A stretch of 19,293 nucleotides of DNA from Solirubrobacterales bacterium. Lineage in GTDB: Bacteria > Actinomycetota > Thermoleophilia > Solirubrobacterales > Solirubrobacteraceae. Shown here one piece after another: positions 1 through 7,873 of the stretch. Each line of letters starts with the position of its first letter. Position 1 is the first letter of the stretch. A model generated the notes under the pieces. It searched no databases and was not told where the DNA came from. It saw only the letters and a list, made by a program, of their open reading frames with translations. The position numbers and the translations under genes were made by a program. Where the stretch lies: NCBI GenBank assembly GCA_027314825.1, contig DAHVAB010000009.1, forward strand, positions 1 through 19,293, in the 5' to 3' direction.

Positions 1-2279
1 GAACCGCGCCGGCCCGCCGAGGAGGCCTCACCATCCGCGGACCGGCTCGCTCCGGCCGTCCGATCCACGCGTCCCTCTCCGCCCGAGGGTGTCCGCGGCA
101 CATCCGGCCCGTCCCCGGCAGACCGCTCGCCACGCGGCGACGGGCCCCCGCCCTCGGCCGGCTTTCCGCCGCCACCCGACGGCCTCTCCTCTTTTGCGCT
201 CGAGCTCGTCGCCGGGCTCTTGCTCCCCGGCTCTCGCTGCTCCGAGGGCCTCTTCGTCTGTTGAGGGCCCGAAGACTCCTTCGCGGTGCCGGCCGGCTTC
301 TCCCCGGCGGACGGTGCCTTGCCGGTCTTCTGCTCACCACTCGGTTTGGAGGACGGCTTGCGTCCTGCACCAGTATCGGGCAACGAGCGTTCTCGTCGCC
401 TCTCCCCGACGCGCTCCAGGAGCCGGCCCCATGCGTAATCGCGGGCCCACGAGCCGGCCCGTTCGACCGCGTTGTGCTGGGCGGGACGGTGCGGGGAGCC
501 GTTGCCGCCGATCCGGGCGAGGCCGAGCAGGTCGTGGCGACGCCGAAACGCGCCCCACCACAGGACGGTGAGCAGGAGCCACTGCACCCACCAGCCGAGC
601 CCATGCAGCGCGAGCACGAGCTTCATCGCGACGAGCACGATGCCGAGCAGGAACGACCAGATCAGCTTGGTGAGCGCCGCGCCGAACAGCCGGCCCGCCC
701 ACTCCCGATATCTCGCCCTGCCGTTCTCGCCGAGCGCGGGCAACAGCACCACGACCGGCGCTGCCAGCAGCAGAAGCAGGCTCATCAGGGCCGCGCCCAG
801 CAGGCGCACCACGATGAACGTGAGCAGCAGCATCATCCCGAGCGCACCCACGGCGATCAACACCAGCCCGGCACAGCGGTATATGAGGCCTCCTTCGCCG
901 CGGAACTCGGCCTCGGCGGCGGTGGGCCCCACGCAGCTCTTCAACGTTTCCTTGACGCAGAGCGTCCGCAGCAGGCTGCCTTCTTCGTTGATCGAGTTGC
1001 GTTCGGGGCCGTTGGCCGCCAGCGCGAGGAAGAGCTCGCCGTTGGTCGTCGCGGAGCGCAGCAGGCGGACCGCCTCCCGCTTGCGCGCAGCGCCCGCGGG
1101 GCCTGCGCCGGCGATCTGCGCGCTCTTCGCGGCCGCGATCCTCAGGCCGGCCGCGCGCAGCTTGCCATCCAGCCGCGCTGGGTTCTCACACCAGTCGACG
1201 TTCCCGAACTCCATGTAGCACCACGGCCCATCGACCGTGGTGCCGAACAGCTGGCCGGCGGCGTCGGTGAGCGCTTCTGGCGACTTCGCGGGCGTGCCCA
1301 TGCTCACGGCCGCGAGCGTCTGCAGGCTGGCTGTATCGGCGAAGCCCGCCACGGCGCCGACCGTGCCGATCGGATCGGCGATCATCCAGAGGCCGGCCAC
1401 CATCATCGCGAGAATCGCGAGCGCCTCGCCGAGCGTTTCGGCGAAACGGCGCTTGACGATCCCGCGATAGGCGAGCAGCACCGCGGCGACGGAGAGCACG
1501 ACCGCCAGCCACGGCCTGGTGACGGTCTGCTGGACGGCGCGCAGCAGGTCGGCCACCGTCCGCATAGCGGGGCTCTGCAGGATGGACAGCAGGTACGCCC
1601 ACTGCATCGCGGTGAGCAGCGCATGGACGACCCAGACCAACGCGATCCACGGCGGCTGGATCAGGTCGTCCTCCACCAGCGTGGCCATCACATCCTTGAG
1701 TTCGAGAAAGCCGGTGTCGATATGCACGTCGAGCTCGTAGTTGCCCGTCGGGGCCGCCGCCGCGACGAAGCCGGAGGTCAGGCAGTTCGCACGGGCCGTC
1801 GCCGACAGCACGACCCCGCCGCCACCGCCGCGGCAGAGCGGGCTGCCAAGCCCGTTCGACACCAGCGGCCTGCTGAGACTGGGCTGCACCACTTCTTCGC
1901 CGCCCGCCGAGGGCGTCGCGAACGCGCCGGCGCCGGATACCAGCGGCGGCCCGGTGGGAGCTTTCGGTTTCGCGTGAGCGGTGCCCTTCTTGCCCCCGGC
2001 TCCGGCAGCCACCTCAGGGCGTGCCCCGACACTGGCCTTCGCACCCGCACGCGCACCCGCACCCGCACCTTCCCTCGCCCCCGACCCGGTCCTCGCAGGC
2101 GCACCCGCCCCCGCCTTCGCGCCGCTCCCCACATGCCTTCCCGCGCTACGCGCGGCAGCCGCCCCGCGCCGGGCGCCGCTCACAGACGCGGCGCGCGCGC
2201 TCGGCGCGCTCACTACGAGAGCCGCCGTCATGGCGATCGCCGCGGTCGTGGCCGCAACCGCCCCGGCCCGCTGGCTCAC
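1..2279 (-). CDS. TcpH/TrbL/VirB6-like polytopic T4SS channel protein (3' end cut by window edge)
   Basis: The frame stays open from a GTG at 2279 to the left edge, giving at least 759 codons with no stop. The GTG overlaps the VirB4 stop by four bases (GTGA). Order: a signal-like hydrophobic N-terminus (about residues 5-30) ending in an AxA-like site; a Gly/Ala/Arg low-complexity linker (about 35-110); and a membrane domain with hydrophobic stretches near 205-225, 245-262, 268-300, 463-505 and 535-575. After about residue 590 comes a polar Lys/Ser/Pro/Gly-rich tail of at least 170 residues. Cysteines cluster in the extracytoplasmic-looking part between the membrane blocks. VirB6/TrbL/TcpH proteins form the inner-membrane channel of conjugative secretion systems, and the position directly after VirB4 is where Tn916 (orf16-orf15) and pCW3 (tcpF-tcpH) keep this gene. 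Assignment rests on topology and synteny, not on a sequence motif. The plus-strand ORF opposite is a GC shadow. Confidence 0.8.
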   Translation of the reverse strand, partial: MSQRAGAVAATTAAIAMTAALVVSAPSARAASVSGARRGAAAARSAGRHVGSGAKAGAGAPARTGSGAREGAGAGARAGAKASVGARPEVAAGAGGKKGTAHAKPKAPTGPPLVSGAGAFATPSAGGEEVVQPSLSRPLVSNGLGSPLCRGGGGGVVLSATARANCLTSGFVAAAAPTGNYELDVHIDTGFLELKDVMATLVEDDLIQPPWIALVWVVHALLTAMQWAYLLSILQSPAMRTVADLLRAVQQTVTRPWLAVVLSVAAVLLAYRGIVKRRFAETLGEALAILAMMVAGLWMIADPIGTVGAVAGFADTASLQTLAAVSMGTPAKSPEALTDAAGQLFGTTVDGPWCYMEFGNVDWCENPARLDGKLRAAGLRIAAAKSAQIAGAGPAGAARKREAVRLLRSATTNGELFLALAANGPERNSINEEGSLLRTLCVKETLKSCVGPTAAEAEFRGEGGLIYRCAGLVLIAVGALGMMLLLTFIVVRLLGAALMSLLLLLAAPVVVLLPALGENGRARYREWAGRLFGAALTKLIWSFLLGIVLVAMKLVLALHGLGWWVQWLLLTVLWWGAFRRRHDLLGLARIGGNGSPHRPAQHNAVERAGSWARDYAWGRLLERVGERRRERSLPDTGAGRKPSSKPSGEQKTGKAPSAGEKPAGTAKESSGPQQTKRPSEQREPGSKSPATSSSAKEERPSGGGGKPAEGGGPSPRGERSAGDGPDVPRTPSGGEGRVDRTAGASRSADGEASSAGRRG

Positions 2280-4702
2280 GCCGGCGATGGGGTCGTCGAG
2301 AGCGCGCGCATCAGCGACGGGATGATCAGATCGACCTGGATCGCCTCGACGCGTCCGCGGTGGTCGCGGAACAGGCACCGTCCGGCCTCGAATTCGAGCA
2401 GGCTCGTGCGCATCCGCCGGTCCTCCGGGTCCAGCCCGATCAGCGCGAGTGCCCGCGCCGCCTCAGCCTCCGAGCGCATCCCGAAGACGAACGTCGCTCC
2501 GATCAGGTTCTCCAGCGATGAGCGCTCGCCGAGCAGAGTGTCGGTGACCAGCTGCGTGGAGATGATCGGGACGGCGAGCTCGGAGCGGCCCATCCGCTGC
2601 AGGGAGGCGAGCAGGCTGCGCCCGACCGAGTCGCCGAGCAGGCGCCAACCCTCGTCGAACGAGAACACCTTCAGCCGGTCCCGCTCCATGGCCATCAGCC
2701 GCATTGCGAACATGGCGATCAGTCGCACGACCTGTTCGCCGATCCGCTCCGACTGGGAGTGCTCGGATCGAGGCGTGCCCGGCTCGGGGCTGGGAAGGTC
2801 CCTGATCGGCAGGTAGGTGACCTGGGCGGTGCCGAGCGTCGGCAGGCGCATCCCACGGTCGGCGAAGCCGAGCTGGGCCAGGCCGGAGCGGGCGTAGACC
2901 TCCAGCGCGCGCCCGACCTGCACCTCGACCTGATCACCGGCCAGCAGCGCCCGGACCACCTCCACGCAACTCGGATCGTCACATCGACGCAACACCGTGT
3001 CGACGGCCGCCACCACCGCCGTCTCCCAAGCGGGCTCCGCGCGGGCGGGCAGCAGGTCGCGCAGGAAGGAGACGGCCGCGTCCTGGCGCAGGTGCTCAGG
3101 AGCTACGCGGAGCGGGTCGAGCATCCCGCGCAGGGCCGGGTCGGGGCGCAGGGTGACGCACTCCACGTGCGGCGCCACCTCCTCCATCAGGTGCAGGCGA
3201 TGGTCGCCCTTCGGATCGCAGTCGATCACGCGCGCTCCCAGCAGGAACGCCTCGTACTTGAGCTTCTGGTCGAGCGTCGTCTTGCCGGACCCGAGCGCGC
3301 CGACGCTGAGGATCGCGGTGTTGCGGTTGCTGTCGGAGCCCTCGCGGAGGTTGAACATGACCGGGCGGGCCGACCCGGTGAGCGTGTGCCCGAGGCAGAA
3401 GCCGCTGCGGGAGCCGGCCTCGTGGGCGGCCAGCGGCATCATCGCGGCGGCCTGCTCGGGGGTGAGCGTGTCGTCGTAGCCGACCACGCGACTGCGCTGG
3501 CCCGGCAGGTGCTGGAAGAAGAGCTGGAGCTGGTCGCCCAGCGGACGGTGCAGGCGGATCTCGCCGTAGGCGCGCCGGCACGCCTCCACACGCTGCTCGA
3601 GCTCATCCTCGCCTTCGGCGCCGATCGCGATCGCGAGCGAGGAGCGCAGGAGCGGCGGCCTGCTGGCCGCCTGCAGATGGGAGAGCAGGTCGCGGGCCAG
3701 GCCGCTGCGCTGGTAGCCGAGATCGGAGACCCCCTGCTCGCCGTCGGCCTCGGCTCTCACGATCTGGTCGGCATCCTGGATCTTTCGGCGGGCGATCCGC
3801 AGCGCGAGCTCGTTCGGCAGGAAGCGGGCGTTCAGCGAGAGGTCCACCTCGAACGGCAGGCTCTCCACCGGCGCGAACATCAGCTCCGCCAACTCTCCGG
3901 GGAAGCTCACGGTCTCCGGCAGCGCACCGAGCACCAGCTGGGCCTGCCAGCTGACCCCGAGCTCGGAGTCGATGCGCAGATGCCGCCCCCGGCTCTCCAC
4001 CGCGCAATCCATCCAGCGCAGCACGTCGCCCTCCAGCGGCGCGAGCACCGCCTCGCCGTTGCGCTCGAAGGCAAGCGCGCGCGGGCGATGCAGGCCCTCT
4101 ACCTCCGGCTCGCCGAGACCACGGCAGAATGCGCGCCGCACCAGCCACTGCAGCTCGACTCCACGCACCGCGCGTGCAGCCAGGTAGGAGGCCAGGCGGT
4201 CGTGGGCGCGGTCTGCCCGCACCCGGCAGTCCTCCAGCTCCGACGCGCTGAGCAGGGGCCGCCGGGGAGCGACGGCGCGCGCCAGCGCGGAGCGCCACTC
4301 GCGTGGGTGGCGCTCCAGGGCGCTGGAGAGAAATGAGGCGACATCTCGATCCGGCTCTTTGAGGCTGACCAGCAGGAACACCTGCGGCCGGCTCGCCTGC
4401 ATCTCTTGGAGCCACCGCTGCTGCGCCTCCAGGTATCCGTGCAGCTCGGCCGTGTGTGCAGCGGGCGCTCCACCGTGCAGCCCCGCCTGCAGGTCCTGCC
4501 CGCAGCGACGGCCGACCCGCAGGATCTGGATGTCAGCCTCGAGCGCTTCGATCGCGCCGAGCAGCTCGCCGAACCGGGCGCGCTTGCCCTCCTCCGAGAG
4601 CCAGGCATAGGAGGAGGTGTCGACCGCGAAGGCGGCCCATGCGTCATGCGGCCCCTGCCCGAAGACGCAGTTGCCGTACACGAACCAGATCGGAGGTTGC
4701 AT
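2276..4702 (-). CDS. VirB4/TcpF-family conjugation ATPase
   Basis: This 808-residue protein is the motor ATPase of a type IV secretion system. It sits at the cytoplasmic face and powers assembly and substrate transfer. The N-terminal part (from MQPPIWFVYGNCVFG) has the look of the VirB4/TraC N-terminal domain. The Walker A motif GALGSGKTT lies at about residues 468-476, and a Walker B with catalytic acid, VFSFDEGWRLL, at about 678-688. Near residue 735 a GATFVFGMRSEAEAARAL segment resembles the late RecA-fold region of VirB4. The start chosen is ATG 4702, with GAGGTGG about 9 bases upstream and 14 bases after the TcpE stop. A longer open frame exists to 4984, but it would overlap TcpE by about 270 bases and its extra sequence looks like antisense Arg/Ala/Pro filler. 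The stop overlaps the GTG of the VirB6-like gene, so the two are probably translationally coupled. Confidence 0.93.
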   Translation of the reverse strand: MQPPIWFVYGNCVFGQGPHDAWAAFAVDTSSYAWLSEEGKRARFGELLGAIEALEADIQILRVGRRCGQDLQAGLHGGAPAAHTAELHGYLEAQQRWLQEMQASRPQVFLLVSLKEPDRDVASFLSSALERHPREWRSALARAVAPRRPLLSASELEDCRVRADRAHDRLASYLAARAVRGVELQWLVRRAFCRGLGEPEVEGLHRPRALAFERNGEAVLAPLEGDVLRWMDCAVESRGRHLRIDSELGVSWQAQLVLGALPETVSFPGELAELMFAPVESLPFEVDLSLNARFLPNELALRIARRKIQDADQIVRAEADGEQGVSDLGYQRSGLARDLLSHLQAASRPPLLRSSLAIAIGAEGEDELEQRVEACRRAYGEIRLHRPLGDQLQLFFQHLPGQRSRVVGYDDTLTPEQAAAMMPLAAHEAGSRSGFCLGHTLTGSARPVMFNLREGSDSNRNTAILSVGALGSGKTTLDQKLKYEAFLLGARVIDCDPKGDHRLHLMEEVAPHVECVTLRPDPALRGMLDPLRVAPEHLRQDAAVSFLRDLLPARAEPAWETAVVAAVDTVLRRCDDPSCVEVVRALLAGDQVEVQVGRALEVYARSGLAQLGFADRGMRLPTLGTAQVTYLPIRDLPSPEPGTPRSEHSQSERIGEQVVRLIAMFAMRLMAMERDRLKVFSFDEGWRLLGDSVGRSLLASLQRMGRSELAVPIISTQLVTDTLLGERSSLENLIGATFVFGMRSEAEAARALALIGLDPEDRRMRTSLLEFEAGRCLFRDHRGRVEAIQVDLIIPSLMRALSTTPSPA

Positions 4703-4716
4703 GGATCCCGCCCACC

Positions 4717-5319
4717 TCAGCGCAGCACAGTGACGCTGCTGCGCTCGGGAAGCTCGATCAGTCGGGCCGTGCTGAGCCTGCGGTCGGCCATCTCCTGCAG
4801 GCTCAGCCGCGATCCGCCGCTCAGCAGCGCGAGCGGCCCCCTGCGCCACTCGATGATCTGGTGGGCGACATTCACCCTCACCGCTCCCGGGCCCGTGTAG
4901 CGCAGGCGGCGCATCTGTGAGTCCGACCCGTCGGGAAGGAGCAGCATCGACGGCGGCATCCAGGCGCAGCCCGGCGCCTGGCACCCGATCCCAGTGCAGA
5001 GCCGGCGTGGTCCGGCGGCGAAGCGCAGCAGGGAGAGCGCAGCCTGGTGAGAAGGCCGGCCGTCGATCCGGAGTACCGTCAGCAGCGCGGCGCCGGCGCC
5101 GGGAGCCGCCAAGTCGCGCATGTACCAGGGCAGCACGCCGATCGCAGCCCCGATCCCAGGCAGCGTGGCTGTCACTGAGACCGCGAGCAGGATCGCGACG
5201 AAGTAGACGACCGCCCGCACAGGCACCCCGCCCGGGTTGAGACGCAGACGGTCGATCCGGTAGATGCGCCGCTCCAGGTCGAAGACGGCGCGGTAGGAGT
5301 GAATCTCCATGGCGCTCAC
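4717..5319 (-). CDS. TcpE-family conjugal transfer membrane protein
   Basis: A 200-residue protein. The N-terminus carries the TcpE signature as I know it: a short polar lead, then YRAVFDLERRIYRIDRLRL, followed at once by two hydrophobic segments (about residues 33-52 and 54-83) and an LRIDGRPSHQ stretch. TcpE is an essential membrane component of the pCW3/Tn916-type Gram-positive transfer apparatus, with an equivalent in Tn916 (orf17). The C-terminal 90 residues are soluble and look cytoplasmic. The start is GTG 5319, overlapping the upstream stop by four bases (GTGA). ATG 5310, three codons in, is a real alternative. The gene lies between the TcpD-like and VirB4 genes, exactly as in the tcp locus. 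Family assignment is by recalled motif and synteny. Confidence 0.8.
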   Translation of the reverse strand: MSAMEIHSYRAVFDLERRIYRIDRLRLNPGGVPVRAVVYFVAILLAVSVTATLPGIGAAIGVLPWYMRDLAAPGAGAALLTVLRIDGRPSHQAALSLLRFAAGPRRLCTGIGCQAPGCAWMPPSMLLLPDGSDSQMRRLRYTGPGAVRVNVAHQIIEWRRGPLALLSGGSRLSLQEMADRRLSTARLIELPERSSVTVLR

Positions 5320-5927
5320 GAACCGACCAGCGCGTGCACCGTGCTCTGCAGCAGGCTCACTCCGGCGTGCGTGGCGAAGAGGATGCAGACCATCCCTACG
5401 GCGAAGACGGCAGCGGCCTCCTTGAAGTCCCGCTTGAACGCGAGCACGACCGCGGCGACGGCGAGCGCGAGTCCGATCAGGCTCATCGCCACCTTCTCGC
5501 CCGTCTGTCCCGCGCGGCTCGCAGCGGCTTCCAGCGAGTGGACCTGGCCGCCGGCTTCGTGCGCCACCGCGGGAGTGTTTCCCGACGGGAGCGCGACCGC
5601 GGCTGCGGCCACGGCCGGCGTGACGGCGATCGCTAGCACGGCGCTCAGCACCGCGAGCGCACTCATGCCGAGGAGGCGCAGACGCGGGCGTCGGCCCTCA
5701 CGGTGAGCCGTGACGCCAGGCGGGTCAGCCACTACGAGCGGGTGATCCACCAAGGGCGGGTGATCCACCAAGGGCGGGTCAGCCACCAAGGGCGGGTCAG
5801 CCACCAAGGGCGGGTCAGCCATTACCGGCCGGTCAGCCACCACCAGCTTTGGTGACGGAATGGAAGCGTTTGTGAGTGTCGGTGAATAAGGGTGAGAGTG
5901 TGAATCGGGGAGTGCATCTGAGCTCAT
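5316..5927 (-). CDS. TcpD/VirB2-like small T4SS membrane protein with repetitive N-terminal tail
   Basis: A 203-residue protein. Its last 120 residues have the layout of a small T4SS subunit: a basic stretch (RRPRLRLL) and a hydrophobic signal-like segment (about 86-113) ending in Ala-rich AxA sites, a short polar loop, then two hydrophobic helices (about 147-164 and 172-190) split by a charged FKRDFKEA turn. VirB2/TrbC pilins look like this, and in pCW3 the gene between tcpC and tcpE is the small membrane protein TcpD. The start is ATG 5927, with GGAGG five bases upstream; the ATG at 5939 lies upstream of that ribosome site. The oddity is the first 75 residues, a degenerate hexapeptide repeat of the type VADPPL ahead of the signal-like helix, which would stay cytoplasmic or be trimmed. 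An internal ATG at 5666 would remove the tail but has no visible ribosome site. Confidence 0.7.
   Translation of the reverse strand: MSSDALPDSHSHPYSPTLTNASIPSPKLVVADRPVMADPPLVADPPLVADPPLVDHPPLVDHPLVVADPPGVTAHREGRRPRLRLLGMSALAVLSAVLAIAVTPAVAAAAVALPSGNTPAVAHEAGGQVHSLEAAASRAGQTGEKVAMSLIGLALAVAAVVLAFKRDFKEAAAVFAVGMVCILFATHAGVSLLQSTVHALVGS
5721..5846 (-). repeat. 18-bp tandem repeat, seven units, inside the TcpD-like gene
   Basis: Seven consecutive 18-base units, plus-strand form CGGGTCAGCCACCAAGGG, with the outer units more diverged. Two adjacent units are identical with GTGATCC in place of GTCAGCC, and the next two are identical to each other. They encode, on the minus strand, the hexapeptide series (VADPPL / VDHPPL) near the protein's N-terminus. 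Confidence 0.9.
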
Positions 5928-5981
5928 CGGATCCTCCATTGATCTATTTCCTGTATTGATCTGGCTGTTGACTGAAACGGC
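5928..5981 (-). promoter_or_regulatory. AT-rich spacer with AGATCAAT direct repeat before the TcpD-like gene
   Basis: This 54-base gap is the longest break in the downstream part of the otherwise tightly packed T4SS operon, and it is much richer in A and T than anything around it. It holds two copies of AGATCAAT (minus strand, 5962-5955 and 5945-5938) 17 bases apart; the second runs into the TcpD-like ribosome site region. It may be an internal promoter, an operator, or an mRNA processing site. I see no convincing -35/-10 pair. Confidence 0.3.
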
Positions 5982-6857
5982 TCACGCATTCGGGTCCATC
6001 TGGATCGCCGCGATCTCCCAGCGTCCGTCGGCACGGAGCACATCGAGTTCGTAGGAGAGCGTGTAACGCGCGCCCCCGGCGCCGACCGCGTCCACCACGG
6101 CGATCACTGCGCCCGTCCCAGGAGCCCACGTCAGGCTCTGTACGGATTCGAGCGTGAGGCCGATTTGTGGAGTTGAGACATTCGCGCCCGGCGCGAGGTC
6201 AGCGGCCAGCTCCGACGGCGCCGGCGCGAGGTAATTGGTGAGGGCTCGGGTGATTACCGTGCGCAAGCTGGAGTTGTTGACTTCGCGCCCTTCGGGCTGC
6301 GCAGAATCGGCCGCGGAGATCGCCGGCCCGCCGACGAAGGCGGGATAGCCGGCGAGGGCGAGGCTGCCGTCAGCGCGGCGGATCACCGCGACGCTGAGGT
6401 AGAGGAGCCCGTGAGCGCTCGTGTCGGCGGCGACGGTGTAGACGTGCTCCTGGGGCAGCGGGCTGCGTTCCTGGAGCACCTGTGCGTAGAGGACGTGATC
6501 GGAGCCGGAGAGCGGCGGCTGCATTCCCGCTTCCGCGCCGAGACCGGAGAGGTCAAAGGGCGCGAGCGCCGTCTGCCTCGCTTCAGGGTCGCTCGCTTCG
6601 AAGGTCAGGTAGGCGCGGGTGAAGATGGCGGCGAAGCCCGCGGCGCGGAGGTCGCCCGCCGGGCGCGCGGGCGCCCGCACGGGCAGGACGGGACGCGGCG
6701 GGTCGAGCGCGAAGCGCGCGCTGTCCGCCAGGCCCGCCACCGCGAGCGCGCCCATCACGTAGCGCGGCAGCCGCCTCGCCAGCCGCAGTCGCCACAGCGG
6801 CTGCGAGCGCACGCTGACCGTGGCGGTCCGACCTGCGCTCACCGTCTTGCGCCTCAC
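5982..6857 (-). CDS. TcpC-family (VirB8-like) conjugal transfer protein
   Basis: A 291-residue bitopic protein: a short basic cytoplasmic N-terminus (1-30), one hydrophobic segment around residues 32-50, and an extracytoplasmic region. The latter has the pattern of the TcpC family, whose structure is two NTF2-like domains related to VirB8: an FAAIFTRAYLTFEA helix near 75-88, then a domain with LYLSVAVIRRADGSLALAGYP, and a second with RYTLSYELDVLRADGRWEIA close to the C-terminus. TcpC is an assembly scaffold of Gram-positive conjugation machines and is needed at the membrane. The start is GTG 6857, overlapping the stop of the upstream membrane-protein gene by four bases. The protein ends QMDPNA. 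The first gene in the canonical C-D-E-F-H order. Confidence 0.85.
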   Translation of the reverse strand: MRRKTVSAGRTATVSVRSQPLWRLRLARRLPRYVMGALAVAGLADSARFALDPPRPVLPVRAPARPAGDLRAAGFAAIFTRAYLTFEASDPEARQTALAPFDLSGLGAEAGMQPPLSGSDHVLYAQVLQERSPLPQEHVYTVAADTSAHGLLYLSVAVIRRADGSLALAGYPAFVGGPAISAADSAQPEGREVNNSSLRTVITRALTNYLAPAPSELAADLAPGANVSTPQIGLTLESVQSLTWAPGTGAVIAVVDAVGAGGARYTLSYELDVLRADGRWEIAAIQMDPNA

Positions 6858-7873
6858 CGTTCGAACCCGAATTCGGCGCTCGCCCTCGCCCGCTGGCAGG
6901 ATGCCACGGCACAGGCCGGCTCGGAGAGTGAGGGAGGGGAGCCGGCCCCTGACGGGGCCGGTTGCGCGGGGTCGCGCTCTGCAGGCTCAGGGCCCTGTTC
7001 GTTCGCCGGCTGCGGGCTCGGCCGGAGGCTGGGTGCGGGGTGTGGAGAGGCGGGACGCCCGTCGACCGGGCCCGTCGGGACGCTCACCCGCGCGCCGTCG
7101 CGCCTCCGCGGCGGTGGGCTGCTGGGGTGCAAGGAGGACCTGGTCGTGTTCTCGCGCGCGTGAGTGTGTATGTCGGCCTTGACGTGCCCGGCCCGCGGAT
7201 GGGGCTTGACACGCCCAGCCGGCAGGTGGGCCTCGACACGGCCGGGCCGCGAATGCGCCTCGACATGCCCGGGCCGCACGGAGCCGGCAGCAGGGGCCAC
7301 GGCCGTGGCAGAGGGCGAGGCGACCCTCCGGGAGGCCGACCCCGAGGGGGCAGCAGGCGGCCGCGACGAGGGCGCTGGTGAAATGGAGGAGGAGCCACGA
7401 CCCGATCCGGGGGCGGCGGCCGGTGCAGCACGGCGGACGGGCGACGGCCCGCTCACGCCCGGCCCGCGGCCACCGAGCGAGGTGATGGCCAGGTAGGAGA
7501 TGGCCGCCGCGGCGGCGGCCAGCAGCGCCAGGACGGCGGCACGGGCGGGACCGTTACCGTGCGCAGCCTGCGGACGCCGGATGGTCGAGGCCCACAGCTC
7601 GCGCTCCCCAGGCGCACCGCGGTCGCCTCCGAGCGCGAAGCCCCACCAGGGCCTCTGCCCGCCCCGCCGTGCCGCACCGGGCCGCTCGCCTTCGGTGAAC
7701 GGACGCTCTGGCCGCGCCGGCTGGCGCATCGCGATGATCTCGCCGAGGTCCTCGGTCGGCGGCTCGGCGGCCGGATCGCCGGCGCCCTCCCACTCAGAGC
7801 TTTCGGCGCCGAGCGCGGCGTCGGCGTCACAGACGGTGTAGACGGCGCTCGGCCGCCGCCTGAGCAGGCTCAT
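6854..7873 (-). CDS. Single-pass membrane protein with long Pro/Ser/Ala-rich tail, T4SS operon member
   Basis: I do not recognise a named family. The 339-residue protein starts MSLLRRRPSAVYTVCDADAA, has a polar cytoplasmic part to about residue 110, one hydrophobic helix (about 112-134, LALLAAAAAAISYLAIT), and then some 200 residues of Pro/Ala/Ser/Arg-rich, disordered-looking sequence that would face outward and could span the cell wall. The tail contains a nonapeptide repeat. The start is ATG 7873: it overlaps the preceding small ORF's stop (ATGA), and GAGGTG lies 8 bases upstream. GTG 7906, with GAGGG upstream, is an alternative that adds 11 residues. Its stop overlaps the TcpC start, so it is almost certainly part of the machine. 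It occupies the place where the pCW3 locus has tcpA/tcpB, but it is no ATPase. Confidence 0.75.
   Translation of the reverse strand: MSLLRRRPSAVYTVCDADAALGAESSEWEGAGDPAAEPPTEDLGEIIAMRQPARPERPFTEGERPGAARRGGQRPWWGFALGGDRGAPGERELWASTIRRPQAAHGNGPARAAVLALLAAAAAAISYLAITSLGGRGPGVSGPSPVRRAAPAAAPGSGRGSSSISPAPSSRPPAAPSGSASRRVASPSATAVAPAAGSVRPGHVEAHSRPGRVEAHLPAGRVKPHPRAGHVKADIHTHARENTTRSSLHPSSPPPRRRDGARVSVPTGPVDGRPASPHPAPSLRPSPQPANEQGPEPAERDPAQPAPSGAGSPPSLSEPACAVASCQRARASAEFGFER
7168..7276 (-). repeat. 27-bp tandem repeat, four degenerate units
   Basis: Four consecutive 27-base units encode, on the minus strand, RPGHVEAHS, RPGRVEAHL, PAGRVKPHP and RAGHVKADI in the outer tail of the single-pass membrane protein. 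DNA units differ at many third positions, so the peptide pattern is kept better than the bases, which hints at selection on the protein. Confidence 0.8.

Noticed and set aside
261..2816. 851-codon plus-strand open frame
   Set aside because: It lies antisense to the VirB6-like gene and the VirB4 end. The product is Arg/His/Gln/Glu-rich without a domain, typical of an antisense frame in GC-rich DNA, whereas the minus strand gives membrane helices.
2759..4336. 525-codon plus-strand open frame
   Set aside because: Antisense to the VirB4 gene, which has Walker A and B on the other strand.
4703..4984. Upstream extension of the VirB4 frame
   Set aside because: It overlaps TcpE almost throughout and has no family similarity; ATG 4702 has a good ribosome site.
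5721..5846. CRISPR-like array
   Set aside because: Units are 18 bp and contiguous with no unique spacers, and they are in frame within a coding gene.
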